The translations under genes and the position numbers were made by a program. A DNA stretch of 64,000 bases from Proluteimonas flavola (lineage in GTDB: Bacteria; Pseudomonadota; Gammaproteobacteria; Xanthomonadales; Xanthomonadaceae), in the NCBI RefSeq assembly GCF_021191705.1, contig NZ_JAIWPU010000013.1, positions 1-64,000 of the forward strand. The letters are read 5' to 3'. The notes beneath the pieces were generated by a model that was not told where the DNA came from, did no database searches, and saw only the letters and a program-made list of their open reading frames with translations. Below, piece after piece: positions 20,987 through 29,825 of this stretch. How positions within the stretch are numbered: position 1 is the first letter of the stretch; every line of letters begins with the position of its first letter.

Positions 20987-21549
20987 ACTGGCGCCTGACC
21001 CTGACCGTCGTGCTGCTGCTCGGCGCGCTGATCTCCGGCTGGTCCGCGTGGCGGCAGAAGGACACGATCGTCGCCGAGGATCCGGCCGACGGCCGCACCG
21101 ACTATCTGCTGCGCGATTTCGACATCGTCGCCCTCGACAGCGAGGGCCGCGAGGCGTTCTCGCTGCAGGCGCCCGAACTGCAGCAGACACCCGGCGCACG
21201 CACCCTCGAACTGGTCACGCCGCTGTTCCATGTGCCGGAGAAGGAAGGCGACGGCCGCTGGGAGATCCGCTCGCAGACCGGTTGGGTGTCCGAGGACAAC
21301 CAGGAAGTCCGGCTGCGCGGCGAGGTCGTCGCCGACAGCCCCGAGGCCGACCCGCGCCCGACCCGCATGCGGACTGAGGCGCTGAACGTCTTCCCCGAGC
21401 GCAACCAGGCCACGTCCGACGCGCGGGTCGACGTCGAACAGCCCGGATCTACAATGCAGGGCACCGGCATGCGTGCCGACCTCGATTCGGGACGGATCGA
21501 GCTTCTTTCCGAGGTGAAACTCCGCAATGAACCGAATTCCCGCCGCTAG
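20983..21549 (+). CDS. lptC: LPS export protein LptC
   Basis: LptC is the bitopic inner-membrane protein that passes LPS from LptBFG to LptA. It has 188 residues with one N-terminal membrane helix (about 5-20, WRLTLTVVLLLGALISG) and a periplasmic beta-jellyroll part with TDYLLRDFDIVALDSEGREAFSLQAPEL. The GTG start at 20983 overlaps the kdsC stop; a more upstream ATG in the frame lies inside kdsC. The 3' end overlaps lptA by 23 bp. Confidence 0.93.
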   Translation: MNWRLTLTVVLLLGALISGWSAWRQKDTIVAEDPADGRTDYLLRDFDIVALDSEGREAFSLQAPELQQTPGARTLELVTPLFHVPEKEGDGRWEIRSQTGWVSEDNQEVRLRGEVVADSPEADPRPTRMRTEALNVFPERNQATSDARVDVEQPGSTMQGTGMRADLDSGRIELLSEVKLRNEPNSRR

Positions 21550-22069
21550 CCTGCTGCTGATCGCCGCGTTCGCACTGCCCACGGCCGTGCTGGCCAAGGC
21601 ATCGGACCGCAACCAGCCACTCGATGTCGACGCCGGTGCCAGCGACTGCTCGGTGAGCAACGAGCAATTGCCTTGCCTGCTGACCAGCGGCGTGACGATC
21701 ACCCAGGGCACGCTCGAGATCCAGGCCACCCGCGCAGACCTGCGCCGCCGAGGCGGCGAGTTCCAGCGGGTGATCCTCAACGGCGGGCCGGTGAAGATGA
21801 AACAGCAGATGGACGACGGCGGCTGGGTCGATGCGACCGCTGCCCAGGCCGACTACGACATGCAGAGCGACACCGTGGTGCTGACCGGCAATGCTGTCGT
21901 CAACCAGCCCGGCCGCGGCAAGATGGAAGGCCAGCGCATCGTCTACAACATGTCGACCGGACAGGTGCAGGGCGGCGGCGAAGGCCAGGGCCGCGTGCGC
22001 ATGCAGTTCCAGCCGCGCAACCAGACGCCCGCGCAGCAGCCGGCGCCCGCGGCGCAGGGCGGCCGCTGA
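21527..22069 (+). CDS. lptA: LPS transport periplasmic protein LptA
   Basis: LptA forms the periplasmic bridge for LPS between LptC and LptD. It has 180 residues with a signal peptide ending AVLA|KASD (23/24). The OstA-like repeat body reads [57 protein letters not shown] and [11 protein letters not shown]. Two cysteines (SDCS and LPCLL, about 15 residues apart) are unusual for LptA and might form a disulphide. The C-terminus is Gln/Pro-rich. The stop overlaps the lptB start. Confidence 0.94.
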   Translation: MNRIPAASLLLIAAFALPTAVLAKASDRNQPLDVDAGASDCSVSNEQLPCLLTSGVTITQGTLEIQATRADLRRRGGEFQRVILNGGPVKMKQQMDDGGWVDATAAQADYDMQSDTVVLTGNAVVNQPGRGKMEGQRIVYNMSTGQVQGGGEGQGRVRMQFQPRNQTPAQQPAPAAQGGR

Positions 22070-22788
22070 TGCTCGTCGCCGAGGGTCTGCGCAAGCGCTA
22101 CGGGCAGCGCGAGATCGTCAAGGAGTTCGGACTGACGCTCGAATCGGGCGAGGTCGTCGGCCTACTCGGCCCCAATGGCGCCGGCAAGACCACGTGCTTC
22201 TACATGATCGTCGGCCTGGTGCCGGCCGACGCCGGGCGCATCGTGCTCGATGGCCACGACATCACCGCCGAACCGATGTACACCCGCGCCAAGCGCGGCG
22301 TGGGCTACCTGCCGCAGGAACCGTCGGTGTTCCGCAAGCTCAGCGTCGCCGACAACATCATGCTGGTGCTGGAGCTGCGCGACGATCTCGACAAGGCCGG
22401 CCGCCAGAAAGCGCTCGCCGACCTGATGGACGAACTGCAGATCACCCATGTCGCCGACCAGGCCGGTGCCAGCCTGTCGGGCGGCGAGCGGCGCCGCGTC
22501 GAGATCGCCCGCGCGCTCGCGGCCAACCCGCGCATGATGCTGCTCGACGAACCCTTCGCCGGCGTCGATCCGATCTCGGTCGGCGAGATCCAGCGCATCG
22601 TCACCCATCTCAAGGCGCGCGGGATCGGCGTGCTGATCACCGACCACAACGTCCGCGAGACCTTGGGGATCTGCGACCGGGCGTATATCCTCAATGACGG
22701 CGGCGTACTCGCGCAGGGGTCTCCGGATGCGCTGCTGGCCAATCCCGATGTGCGCCGCGTCTATCTGGGGGAGTCCTTCCGTCTGTAG
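22069..22788 (+). CDS. lptB: LPS export ABC transporter ATPase LptB
   Basis: LptB powers LPS extraction as part of LptB2FG. In 239 residues the Walker A is GPNGAGKT (34-41), the Q-loop [14 protein letters not shown] (from 80), the signature LSGGE (136-140), Walker B with [11 protein letters not shown] (157-167) and the H-loop [12 protein letters not shown]. The ATG at 22069 overlaps the lptA TGA. rpoN follows after 36 bp, the conserved order in proteobacteria. Confidence 0.98.
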   Translation: MLVAEGLRKRYGQREIVKEFGLTLESGEVVGLLGPNGAGKTTCFYMIVGLVPADAGRIVLDGHDITAEPMYTRAKRGVGYLPQEPSVFRKLSVADNIMLVLELRDDLDKAGRQKALADLMDELQITHVADQAGASLSGGERRRVEIARALAANPRMMLLDEPFAGVDPISVGEIQRIVTHLKARGIGVLITDHNVRETLGICDRAYILNDGGVLAQGSPDALLANPDVRRVYLGESFRL

Positions 22789-22824
22789 TCGGCGCACGCA
22801 TCCGGCCAGGGAGATCCGGAGTCG

Positions 22825-24273
22825 ATGAAGCCACGTCTGCAGACATCGCTGGGGCAACACCTCGTGCTGACGCCGCAGTTGCGTCAGGCCTTGCATCTGC
22901 TCCAGTTGTCGTCGGTCGAACTCGATACCGAGATTTCGGCCGCGGTCGAAAGCAATCCCTTGCTGGACTGGGAAGAACCCGAGCCGATCTCCGCGCAGCC
23001 GCTGTCAGAGCGGTGCAGCGCGCAGGCACCGGACAACCGCCAGGATCATGACGACAGCGGCCGCGATGGCGACAGCGGGCTGGCCGCAGCCTGGGACGGC
23101 GACGACGGCTGGAGCGGGCACAGTGGCGGTGGCGGCAGTGGCCACGGTGACGACGACGGCGATGCCGCCTACCGCATGATCCAGTCCGAGAGCCTGCAGG
23201 ACCATCTGTTCTGGCAGTTGCACCTGAGCACGATGTCGGCGCGCGACCGCAACATCGGCATCGCCCTGATCGACGCGATCGACGACGACGGCTACCTGCG
23301 CGAATCGCTGGACGACATCGTCGCGGCACTGCTGCCGGAAACGCGTGCCACGAGCGACGAGGTCGCCGCGGTCCTGTGCCGCGTGCAGCGGTTCGACCCG
23401 CTGGGCGTCGGCGCCCGCGACCTCGGCGAATGCCTGCGCCTGCAGCTCGAGCCGCTGCACATCGACGCGCCGGGACGCGCGGTCGCGCTGCGGGCCGCGC
23501 GCGACTATATCGAGCGTCTGCCCAAGCTCGGTGCGCCGGGGCTGGCGGATGCGCTGGGTTGTCCGGTCGAGGAAGCCGCGACCGCGCTGCAGCTGCTGCG
23601 CAGCCTCGACCCGCGGCCGGGCGCGCAGGTCGGCAACGTGCCGCACGACAACTACGTCACGCCCGACTGCGTGATCGCGCGTCAGAACGGCGTCTGGAAG
23701 GTCGCGCTGGCCGGCTCGCATTTTCCGCGCGTGACCATCCACCGCGGCTACGAACAGATGATCCAGCACGCCGTCGCCAGCGATGCCGGCTATCTCAAGG
23801 GGCGCCTGCAGGAAGCGCGCTGGCTGCTGAAGAACATCGAGGCGCGCGGCGAAACCCTGCTCAAGGTCGTGCGCTGCCTGGTCCGGCAGCAGTCGGGCTT
23901 CCTCGAGTTCGGCAAACGCGCGTTGCGGCCGTTGACGCTGCGCGAGGTCGCCGAGGAAATCGGCATGCACGAGTCCACGGTCTCGCGCGCGGTCGCGCGC
24001 AAGTACGTGCACACGCCGCGCGGCACGCTGTCGCTGAAGGACTTCTTCGATTCCGGCGTCGGCACCGAGGGCGGCGGCGAGGCGTCGAGCACCGCGATCC
24101 AGCAGATGATCCGCAGCCTGGTGGACGCCGAGAACCCGCGCAAACCGCTGTCGGACGCCCGCCTGGCCGAACTGCTGAAGGCTGCCGGCGTGCCGGTCGC
24201 GCGTCGCACGGTCGCCAAGTACCGCGAGGCATTGCACATCGTCTCGTCGCACGAGCGCGTTCGCATCGCCTGA
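22825..24273 (+). CDS. rpoN: RNA polymerase sigma-54 factor
   Basis: Sigma-54, 482 residues, directs RNA polymerase to -24/-12 promoters that need an AAA+ activator. Region I (1-50) is Gln/Leu-rich (LGQHLVLTPQLRQALHLLQLS); an acidic, Gly/Asp-rich Region II follows (about 50-115, with GHSGGGGSGHGDDDGD), then the core-binding domain, an HTH (ESTVSRAVARKYVHTPRG) and the RpoN box ARRTVAKYRE at 459-468. The conserved rpoN-hpf-ptsN order follows. Confidence 0.98.
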   Translation: MKPRLQTSLGQHLVLTPQLRQALHLLQLSSVELDTEISAAVESNPLLDWEEPEPISAQPLSERCSAQAPDNRQDHDDSGRDGDSGLAAAWDGDDGWSGHSGGGGSGHGDDDGDAAYRMIQSESLQDHLFWQLHLSTMSARDRNIGIALIDAIDDDGYLRESLDDIVAALLPETRATSDEVAAVLCRVQRFDPLGVGARDLGECLRLQLEPLHIDAPGRAVALRAARDYIERLPKLGAPGLADALGCPVEEAATALQLLRSLDPRPGAQVGNVPHDNYVTPDCVIARQNGVWKVALAGSHFPRVTIHRGYEQMIQHAVASDAGYLKGRLQEARWLLKNIEARGETLLKVVRCLVRQQSGFLEFGKRALRPLTLREVAEEIGMHESTVSRAVARKYVHTPRGTLSLKDFFDSGVGTEGGGEASSTAIQQMIRSLVDAENPRKPLSDARLAELLKAAGVPVARRTVAKYREALHIVSSHERVRIA

Positions 24274-24395
24274 ACTTCCGCTTCCATAACGTGGTCCCAG
24301 AGACGTGACCGACGGCGCTTGCACCGCGTCCCGGCCGCGCTACTCTGGACCCGATCGTTCGCGTCGATCGCGGACGGGTCCTTCCCGAACCGTTG

Positions 24396-24402
24396 AAGGA
24401 GG
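24396..24402 (+). promoter_or_regulatory. Strong ribosome binding site of hpf
   Basis: AAGGAGG is a complete anti-Shine-Dalgarno match, 6 bp before the ATG at 24409. It is the strongest ribosome site I noticed in the window and decides this ATG over an in-frame TTG at 24403. A strong site fits the high expression expected for a stationary-phase ribosome factor. Confidence 0.85.
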
Positions 24403-24408
24403 TTGCCG

Positions 24409-24735
24409 ATGCATGTCGAGACCCATGGCCACCAGCTCGAGGTGACGCCCGCTTTGCGAGACTACGTGGACACCAAGTTCCAGAAGCTCGCCAGGCATTT
24501 CGATCGACCGCTGGACGTCCGCGCCCAGCTCAGTGTCGACAAGCCGCAGCACAAGGCCGAGGCGACCGTCCTCGTCGCCGGCAAGACGTTCCATGCAGAC
24601 GCCAGTGCGGCCGACATGTATGCCGCGATCGACCAGTTGACGGACAAGGTCGACCGGCTGCTGGTCAAGCACCGCAAGAAGGTCGTCGACCACCACCGCG
24701 GCGAGAGCCCTGCACGCGACGGCACTTTCGGCTAG
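24409..24735 (+). CDS. hpf: Ribosome hibernation promoting factor (short type)
   Basis: HPF/YhbH binds the 30S decoding region and drives 100S ribosome dimer formation in stationary phase. The 108-residue length marks the short form. Family features: MHVETHGHQLEVTPALRDYVDTKFQKLARHFD, the basic KPQHKAEATV strand, and DMYAAIDQLTDKVDRLLVKHRKKV. The gap to rpoN (135 bp) could hold a separate promoter: CTACTCT at about 24341 resembles a -10. Confidence 0.96.
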   Translation: MHVETHGHQLEVTPALRDYVDTKFQKLARHFDRPLDVRAQLSVDKPQHKAEATVLVAGKTFHADASAADMYAAIDQLTDKVDRLLVKHRKKVVDHHRGESPARDGTFG

Positions 24736-24775
24736 GCTGCCGTTCCCCACGAATTGCCCTCGGGCCACGCGCGGC

Positions 24776-25249
24776 ATGTCCTTTTCCGATCTGCTCTCGG
24801 CCGACCGCATCGTGATGCTGGTCGCACCCGGTTCCCGCGATGTCGTATTGGACTCCGCCGCGCGGTTGCTCGCCGGCAATTCCCCGACGCTGACCCCGTT
24901 GCTCGGCCACGCCCTGCGTGAGCGCGAGCAACTGGGCAGCACCGGCATCGGTCGCGGCGTCGCGATTCCGCATGCACGCAGCACCGCATTCCGGGAACCG
25001 CGCGCCGCGTTCCTGCGGCTCTCGCATCCGATCGATTTCAACGCCACCGACGGCCAGCCGGTCGATCTGGTGTTCGCGATGTGCGTGCCCGATCACCAGG
25101 TCGAGCAGCATCTGCAGACGCTGTCGGGCCTGGTCGAACATTTCTCCAACGCCGACTTCCGCGACGCGCTGCGCGCCGCGCGCGATCTGGCCAGGCTCCG
25201 CAATCTGCTGCTCGACGCCGTCCCGCTCGCCGATACGGGCCGCGCGTGA
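24776..25249 (+). CDS. ptsN: Nitrogen-regulatory PTS IIA protein
   Basis: EIIA-Ntr, 157 residues, takes phosphate from HPr/NPr and works as a regulator, for instance of K+ transport and stress responses, not as a sugar carrier. The phosphorylated residue is His66 in GVAIPHARS, with the preceding GIGRG. It lies between hpf and hprK. Its stop overlaps the GTG start of hprK (GTGA), linking its synthesis to the HPr kinase. Confidence 0.96.
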   Translation: MSFSDLLSADRIVMLVAPGSRDVVLDSAARLLAGNSPTLTPLLGHALREREQLGSTGIGRGVAIPHARSTAFREPRAAFLRLSHPIDFNATDGQPVDLVFAMCVPDHQVEQHLQTLSGLVEHFSNADFRDALRAARDLARLRNLLLDAVPLADTGRA

Positions 25250-26205
25250 ACGCGAGCATCCAGGCCCAGGAGCTGTTCGCGCAGTTGCATGAGCGTCTGG
25301 GCCTGCGCTGGCTCGCCGGCCAGCACGGCGGCCGCAAGGTGCTCGAATCGGTCGAGACGATCGCGCGCCGGCCCTCGCTCGCCGGCTATCTCAACATCAT
25401 CTATCCCAACAAGGTGCAGATCCTCGGGACCGAGGAACTGTCCTGGCTCGACGGGCTGGATTCGCGCCTGCGCTGGGAAACCATCGAACGCGTGATCCAG
25501 TACCGCCCGCTCGCGCTGGTCATCAGCAAGGACCAGCCCTGCCCCGAGGATCTGCGTGAGGCGGCCGAGGAATCGCAGACGCCGCTGTGGACCTCGCCCA
25601 ACCGCGGCCATGAACTGCTGAACCTGCTGCAATACCACCTCGCGCGGCAGCTGGCGCCGCGGATCACGCTCCATGGCGTCTTCATGGAGGTGTATTCGAT
25701 CGGGGTGCTGATCACCGGCGAGTCCGGTTCGGGCAAGAGCGAACTGGCGTTGGAACTGATCACCCGCGGCCACCGCCTCGTCGCAGACGACGCGCCCGAG
25801 TTCACCCAGATCGCACCCGACGTGCTCGACGGCACCTGTCCCGAACTGCTGCAGGACCTGCTGGAACTGCGCGGCCTGGGCGTGTTCAACATCCGCGAGA
25901 TGTTCGGCGACACCGCCGTGAAGCGGAACAAGTACCTGCGCCTGATCATCCACCTCAGCCGGCCCAACGCCGACACGATGGCCGGCGACGGCGACGGCAT
26001 GGTGCGCCTGACCGGCGACCTCGGCATGCGCCGCGTGCTCGACCTCGACGTCCCGCTGATCACCCTGCCGGTCATGCCCGGCCGCAACCTCGCGGTGCTC
26101 GCCGAAGCCGCCACGCGCATCCACATCCTGCGCACCAAGGGGCTCGACCCGGCCGCGGCCTTCCTCGCCCGGCATTCGCAATTCCTCGAACGGGGCACTA
26201 CGTGA
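25246..26205 (+). CDS. hprK: HPr kinase/phosphorylase
   Basis: HprK phosphorylates HPr on Ser46 with ATP or PPi and reverses it. In 319 residues the Walker A is GESGSGKS (158-165), His143 ([16 protein letters not shown]) is the catalytic histidine, LVADDAPEF lies at 178-186, and the family signature [16 protein letters not shown] starts near 207. Target Ser46 is present in the HPr of this window. The GTG start at 25246 overlaps ptsN, and rapZ starts in its stop. Proteobacterial HprK of this kind is regulatory and not tied to CcpA. Confidence 0.95.
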   Translation: MNASIQAQELFAQLHERLGLRWLAGQHGGRKVLESVETIARRPSLAGYLNIIYPNKVQILGTEELSWLDGLDSRLRWETIERVIQYRPLALVISKDQPCPEDLREAAEESQTPLWTSPNRGHELLNLLQYHLARQLAPRITLHGVFMEVYSIGVLITGESGSGKSELALELITRGHRLVADDAPEFTQIAPDVLDGTCPELLQDLLELRGLGVFNIREMFGDTAVKRNKYLRLIIHLSRPNADTMAGDGDGMVRLTGDLGMRRVLDLDVPLITLPVMPGRNLAVLAEAATRIHILRTKGLDPAAAFLARHSQFLERGTT

Positions 26206-27077
26206 GCGATCCGACGCCGCCGTTGTTCTACGTCGTCAGCGGTCTGTCCGGCAGCGGCAAGTCGGTCGCGCTGCGCACGTTCGAGGATCTGGATTTCTAC
26301 TGCGTCGACAACCTGCCGGCGGGCATGCTCGCCGACTTCGTCGCCAACCTCACCCGCGCCGACGAACCACCGCAGCGGCTCGCGGTCGGCATCGACGTCC
26401 GCAATCGCCATACCGACCTGTCGAAGGTGCCGGGCTGGCTGTCCGATGTCGGCGCGCTGGGCCTCGATCCGCGACTGGTGTTCTTCGAGACCGGCAACGA
26501 GGTGCTGCTGCGTCGCTTCGCCGACACCCGCCGCCGACATCCACTGAGCCGGGTCGGCCTGTCATTGGCCGATGCAATCGCGCTCGAACGCAATCTGCTG
26601 CGCCCGCTGCGCAGCCTCGCCGACACGGTCATCGACACCAGCGACCTCAACGTCCACCAGTTGCGCCGGCGCATCGTCACCGAACTCGATCTGGCCCAGG
26701 ACCAGTCGGTCTCGCTGCTGTTCGAGTCCTTCGCCTACCGGCGCGGCGTACCGGCGGACGCCGACTTCGTGTTCGACGCACGCGCACTGCCCAACCCGCA
26801 CTGGGATCCACGGTTGCGCCCGCTGTCGGGTCGCGATGCCGACGTGCGCACCTGGTTCGAAGGCCAGGAAGATGTCGGCGAGTTCATCGCCCAGGTCTCG
26901 CAGTTCCTCGGCAACTGGCTGCCACGCTTGCGCAGCGATACGCGCAGCTACGTGACCGTGGCATTCGGCTGCAGCGGCGGGCGTCATCGCTCGGTGTATC
27001 TGGCCGAAACACTGGCGCGCCATGCGCGCGAACAGGGCTGGCGCGACGTCGCGACCTGGCACCGCGAACTCGATTGA
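26202..27077 (+). CDS. rapZ: RNase adapter protein RapZ
   Basis: RapZ (YvcJ family), 291 residues. In E. coli it binds GlmZ sRNA and directs RNase E to it, controlling GlmS and so amino sugars for the envelope. The P-loop GLSGSGKS is at 14-21, a Walker-B-like DVRNRH at about 65-70, and the conserved C-terminal domain contains [18 protein letters not shown]. The GTG start at 26202 overlaps hprK by 4 bp. Whether GlmZ/GlmY exist in this organism is unknown. Confidence 0.95.
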   Translation: MSDPTPPLFYVVSGLSGSGKSVALRTFEDLDFYCVDNLPAGMLADFVANLTRADEPPQRLAVGIDVRNRHTDLSKVPGWLSDVGALGLDPRLVFFETGNEVLLRRFADTRRRHPLSRVGLSLADAIALERNLLRPLRSLADTVIDTSDLNVHQLRRRIVTELDLAQDQSVSLLFESFAYRRGVPADADFVFDARALPNPHWDPRLRPLSGRDADVRTWFEGQEDVGEFIAQVSQFLGNWLPRLRSDTRSYVTVAFGCSGGRHRSVYLAETLARHAREQGWRDVATWHRELD

Positions 27078-27168
27078 CGCCTGCGGCGTCGCAGCATCGG
27101 ACGCGCCGGATGCGGCGTTGCACGCACGACGCTTCCGGGCGATCCCCCTGCTCTGCTAACGTCCACGG

Positions 27169-27561
27169 ATGGCCGTCGGCGTACTCCTCTTGACCCACGA
27201 AGGGATCGGTTCCGCGATGCTCGCGGTGGCGACCCGTCTGATGCAGCAGCTTCCGTTGAAGACGGACGTGTTCGAGATGCCGTTCGACGAGGATCCCGAT
27301 GTCGCGTTGCCCCGCGCGAGCGCCGCAATGCGGCGTGTCGACGGCGGCGATGGCGTGCTGATCCTCACCGATCTCTACGGCGCCAGCCCGAGCAACGTCG
27401 CCGCGCAGCTGGCGCGTCTGGGCACGCCGGCCCGGCGCGTCTCCGGCTTGAGCCTGCCGATGTTGCTGCGGGTCATGAACTATCCTGAGCAGGCGCTCGG
27501 CGATCTGCCGGCCACCGCCGCGGCGGGCGCACGCAACGGTGTCCTGCTCGACGATGCCTGA
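27169..27561 (+). CDS. PTS mannose/fructose-type IIA component
   Basis: A 130-residue EIIA of the mannose family. The phosphorylatable residue is His10 (VLLLTHEGIG). The core shows TDVFEMPFDEDP, VLILTDLYGASPSNVA and VSGLSLPMLLRV. No IIB, IIC or IID partner gene is in the window, so it should serve as a phosphate acceptor in a regulatory PTS, not sugar uptake. It is 91 bp after rapZ and 50 bp before ptsH; TAACGT just upstream of the start may be part of its promoter. Confidence 0.93.
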   Translation: MAVGVLLLTHEGIGSAMLAVATRLMQQLPLKTDVFEMPFDEDPDVALPRASAAMRRVDGGDGVLILTDLYGASPSNVAAQLARLGTPARRVSGLSLPMLLRVMNYPEQALGDLPATAAAGARNGVLLDDA

Positions 27562-27611
27562 GTCGCACCGCCCCCCCCCTTTCCCCCGCGCTGTACCAGG
27601 ACTGTTTCCCG

Positions 27612-27881
27612 ATGATCGAACGCGAACTGCTCGTCGCCAACAAGCTCGGCCTGCACGCCCGTGCGACCGCCAAGCTCGTGCAGGTGCTGTCGGGCTTCCG
27701 CTGCAATGCCACGCTCGTCGCCAAGGGCCGCGAGGTCAACGCCAAGAGCATCATGGGCGTCATGCTTCTGGCCGCCGGGCACGGCACCCAGGTCGTGCTG
27801 CGACTCGACGGCGAGGAAGAAGCCGCCGCGATGGAGGCTGCCGCCGCGCTGTTCGAGCGCAGGTTCGACGAGGAGGGCTGA
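27612..27881 (+). CDS. ptsH: Phosphocarrier protein HPr
   Basis: HPr, 89 residues, passes phosphate from EI to EIIA proteins. The active residue is His15 (LGLHARA), and the regulatory Ser46 lies in NAKSIMGVM, the site used by HPr kinase encoded 2 kb upstream. A run of C residues (27569-27579) followed by TTTCCCCC lies in the leader. The stop overlaps the ptsI start by one base (TGATG). Confidence 0.97.
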   Translation: MIERELLVANKLGLHARATAKLVQVLSGFRCNATLVAKGREVNAKSIMGVMLLAAGHGTQVVLRLDGEEEAAAMEAAAALFERRFDEEG

Positions 27882-29614
27882 TGCGGCAGGGGCTCCACGG
27901 ACAGGGTGCCTCCCGCGGCAACGCGCTCGGGCGCGCACGCGTGCGCGAGCCGCATGCACTGGAAGTCGCCGAGGCGCGCGTCGCGCCAGGCGAGGCCGAG
28001 GCCGAACTGGCACGGCTGCATGCCGCGATCGAACAGGTGCGCGGTGAGATCCGCGCGATGCGCGACCAGCTGCATGGCGCGCTGGCGCACGAGGTCGGCG
28101 AATTCCTCGACCTGCACACCCTGCTGCTCGAGGATCCCGAACTGCTGCACGGGCTCGACGAACTCGTCCGCTCCGGCCTCTACGGCGCCGACTACGCGCT
28201 ACGCCTGCAGCGCGACCGGCTGGCGGCCGTATTCGAGGGCATGGACGATGCCTATTTCCGCAGCCGCATCGAGGACATCGACCACGTCATCGGTCGCGTG
28301 CACGCGGCGCTGCACGACCACGAGGCGGAACTGCAGGGCGTGGCCGGCGAAATCCTGGTCACCGATGCGATCGCGCCGTCGGAGATCGGCCGCCTGCACG
28401 CGCAGGGCGTGCTCGGCATCGTGACCTCGGGCGGCAGCATGCTGTCGCATACGGCGATCCTGGCCCGCAGCCTGCACCTGCCGCTGATCGTCAACGCCCC
28501 ACAGGCGCTGGGCGCGATCAACGACGGCGACGTACTGGTCATCGACGGCGGCACCGGCGAGATCGTCGTCGAGCCGGGCCCAAGCGATCTGCGCGTCTAC
28601 CGCGCGCGGCTGCGCGAGGAGAAGCGCGAGCGCAAGCAGCTGCGGCGCCTGCGCCGCGAGCCCAGCAAGACCCTCGACGGCGTCGACATCCGTCTCTACG
28701 CGAACGCCGAATCGCGCGAGGACGTCGCCGAGGCGCATGCGCTGGGCGCGGCCGGCATCGGCCTGTACCGCACCGAATTCCTGTTCCTGCAGGGCCGCGA
28801 GATTCCCGACGAGGATGCGCAATTCCGCGCCTATCGCGATCTCGTGCTCGGCATGACCGGCCGCACGGTCACCATCCGCACGCTCGACATCGGCGCCGAC
28901 AAGGCCGACAACAGCGGCCTCGCCCTGCGCAACGAGCCCAACCCTGCGCTCGGCCTGCGCGGCGTGCGCCTGTCGATGGCGCGCACCGGCCTGCTGGAGA
29001 CCCAACTGCGCGCGATCGCGCGCGCGTCCGGCTACGGGCCGGTCAGGATCCTGGTGCCGATGATCAGCGGCCGCGAGGAAGTCGTCGCGGTGCGGCAGCT
29101 GCTCGCGCGCGTGCTCCAGGATCTCGCTCGCGAGGGGCAGGAGACCGCCGCGCAGATCGCGCTCGGTGCGATGATCGAAGTGCCGTCGGCGGCGATCGCG
29201 CTGCCGACGTTCGCGCGCGATCTCGACTTCATCTCCATCGGCACCAACGACCTGGTGCAGTACCTGCTCGCGGCCGACCGCAACAACGACGCGCTCGGCG
29301 ATCTGTATTCGCCGCTGCATCCGGCCGTGCTGCGACTGGTGCACAGCGTCGCGCGCGTCGCCCGTGCCCGCGGCATGCCCGCCTCCATCTGCGGCGAGAT
29401 CGCCGGCGATGCGCGCTTCACCCCGCTGCTGCTCGCGCTCGGCATCGAGGAACTGAGCCTGCACCCGTCGCCGCTGCTGGAAGTGCGCCGCGCGATCCGC
29501 GCCCTCGACCTCGGCCACCTGCGCGCCCGCGCGCCTGCGCTGCTGCGCGCCCGCGACCGCGCCGGCATCGAGCGCTGGCTCGATGCGGTGCAGCCGGTGC
29601 ATCCGGCGGACTGA
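27881..29614 (+). CDS. ptsI: PTS enzyme I (phosphoenolpyruvate-protein phosphotransferase)
   Basis: EI moves phosphate from PEP to HPr. It has 577 residues: the swivelling His domain with GGSMLSHTAILARS (His190), and the TIM-barrel PEP domain with GAAGIGLYRTEFLF, IRTLDIGADK, FISIGTNDLVQYLLAADRNN and the active-site Cys504 in SICGEIAGD. No GAF domain is present, so this is ordinary EI, not PtsP. It completes EI-HPr-EIIA(Man)-EIIA(Ntr)-HprK in one run. The REP-like hairpin at 29632 follows its stop. Confidence 0.97.
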   Translation: MRQGLHGQGASRGNALGRARVREPHALEVAEARVAPGEAEAELARLHAAIEQVRGEIRAMRDQLHGALAHEVGEFLDLHTLLLEDPELLHGLDELVRSGLYGADYALRLQRDRLAAVFEGMDDAYFRSRIEDIDHVIGRVHAALHDHEAELQGVAGEILVTDAIAPSEIGRLHAQGVLGIVTSGGSMLSHTAILARSLHLPLIVNAPQALGAINDGDVLVIDGGTGEIVVEPGPSDLRVYRARLREEKRERKQLRRLRREPSKTLDGVDIRLYANAESREDVAEAHALGAAGIGLYRTEFLFLQGREIPDEDAQFRAYRDLVLGMTGRTVTIRTLDIGADKADNSGLALRNEPNPALGLRGVRLSMARTGLLETQLRAIARASGYGPVRILVPMISGREEVVAVRQLLARVLQDLAREGQETAAQIALGAMIEVPSAAIALPTFARDLDFISIGTNDLVQYLLAADRNNDALGDLYSPLHPAVLRLVHSVARVARARGMPASICGEIAGDARFTPLLLALGIEELSLHPSPLLEVRRAIRALDLGHLRARAPALLRARDRAGIERWLDAVQPVHPAD

Positions 29615-29631
29615 CCCGCTCGCGATGCCCC

Positions 29632-29701
29632 TGTAGGAGCGCGCGCGCGCGCGATGGGGCTTTGCCGGTGAAGCCCCCTCGCGCGCGCGCCCGCACCAAC
29701 A
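29632..29701. repeat. TGTAGGAGC-type REP-like hairpin
   Basis: Left arm TGTAGGAGCGCG... (29632-29663) and right arm ...GCCCGCACCAACA (29671-29701) pair over about 31 bp with four mismatches around GCCGGTG. The inner stem GGGGCTT/AAGCCCC is perfect. The outer arms are an alternating GCGCGC run. This layout matches the repetitive extragenic palindromes of Stenotrophomonas, Xanthomonas and Lysobacter. It sits 17 bp after ptsI and may end or stabilise the long rpoN-ptsI transcript; a relative is at 263-332. Confidence 0.85.
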
Positions 29702-29825
29702 GGCCATTGCCACATCATCCAGTGCTCGGACGATGGCGTAAGACGTGCGCTTTCCCGGATAATGGCGCGATGCACATCTGACCCCTGTCGCGCCGAGACT
29801 GTCGCGACGCGCAACGGAGCTCTAC

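Noticed and set aside
24274-24408. Sigma-54 promoter between rpoN and hpf
   Set aside because: A TTGC is present in GGCGCTTGCACC, but no GG at the fixed -24 spacing with the TGGCAC context, so the match is not better than chance.
29615-29825. Mg2+ riboswitch (M-box or mgtA-type leader) upstream of mgtE
   Set aside because: The gap is mostly the REP-like hairpin; none of the conserved riboswitch core segments was seen.
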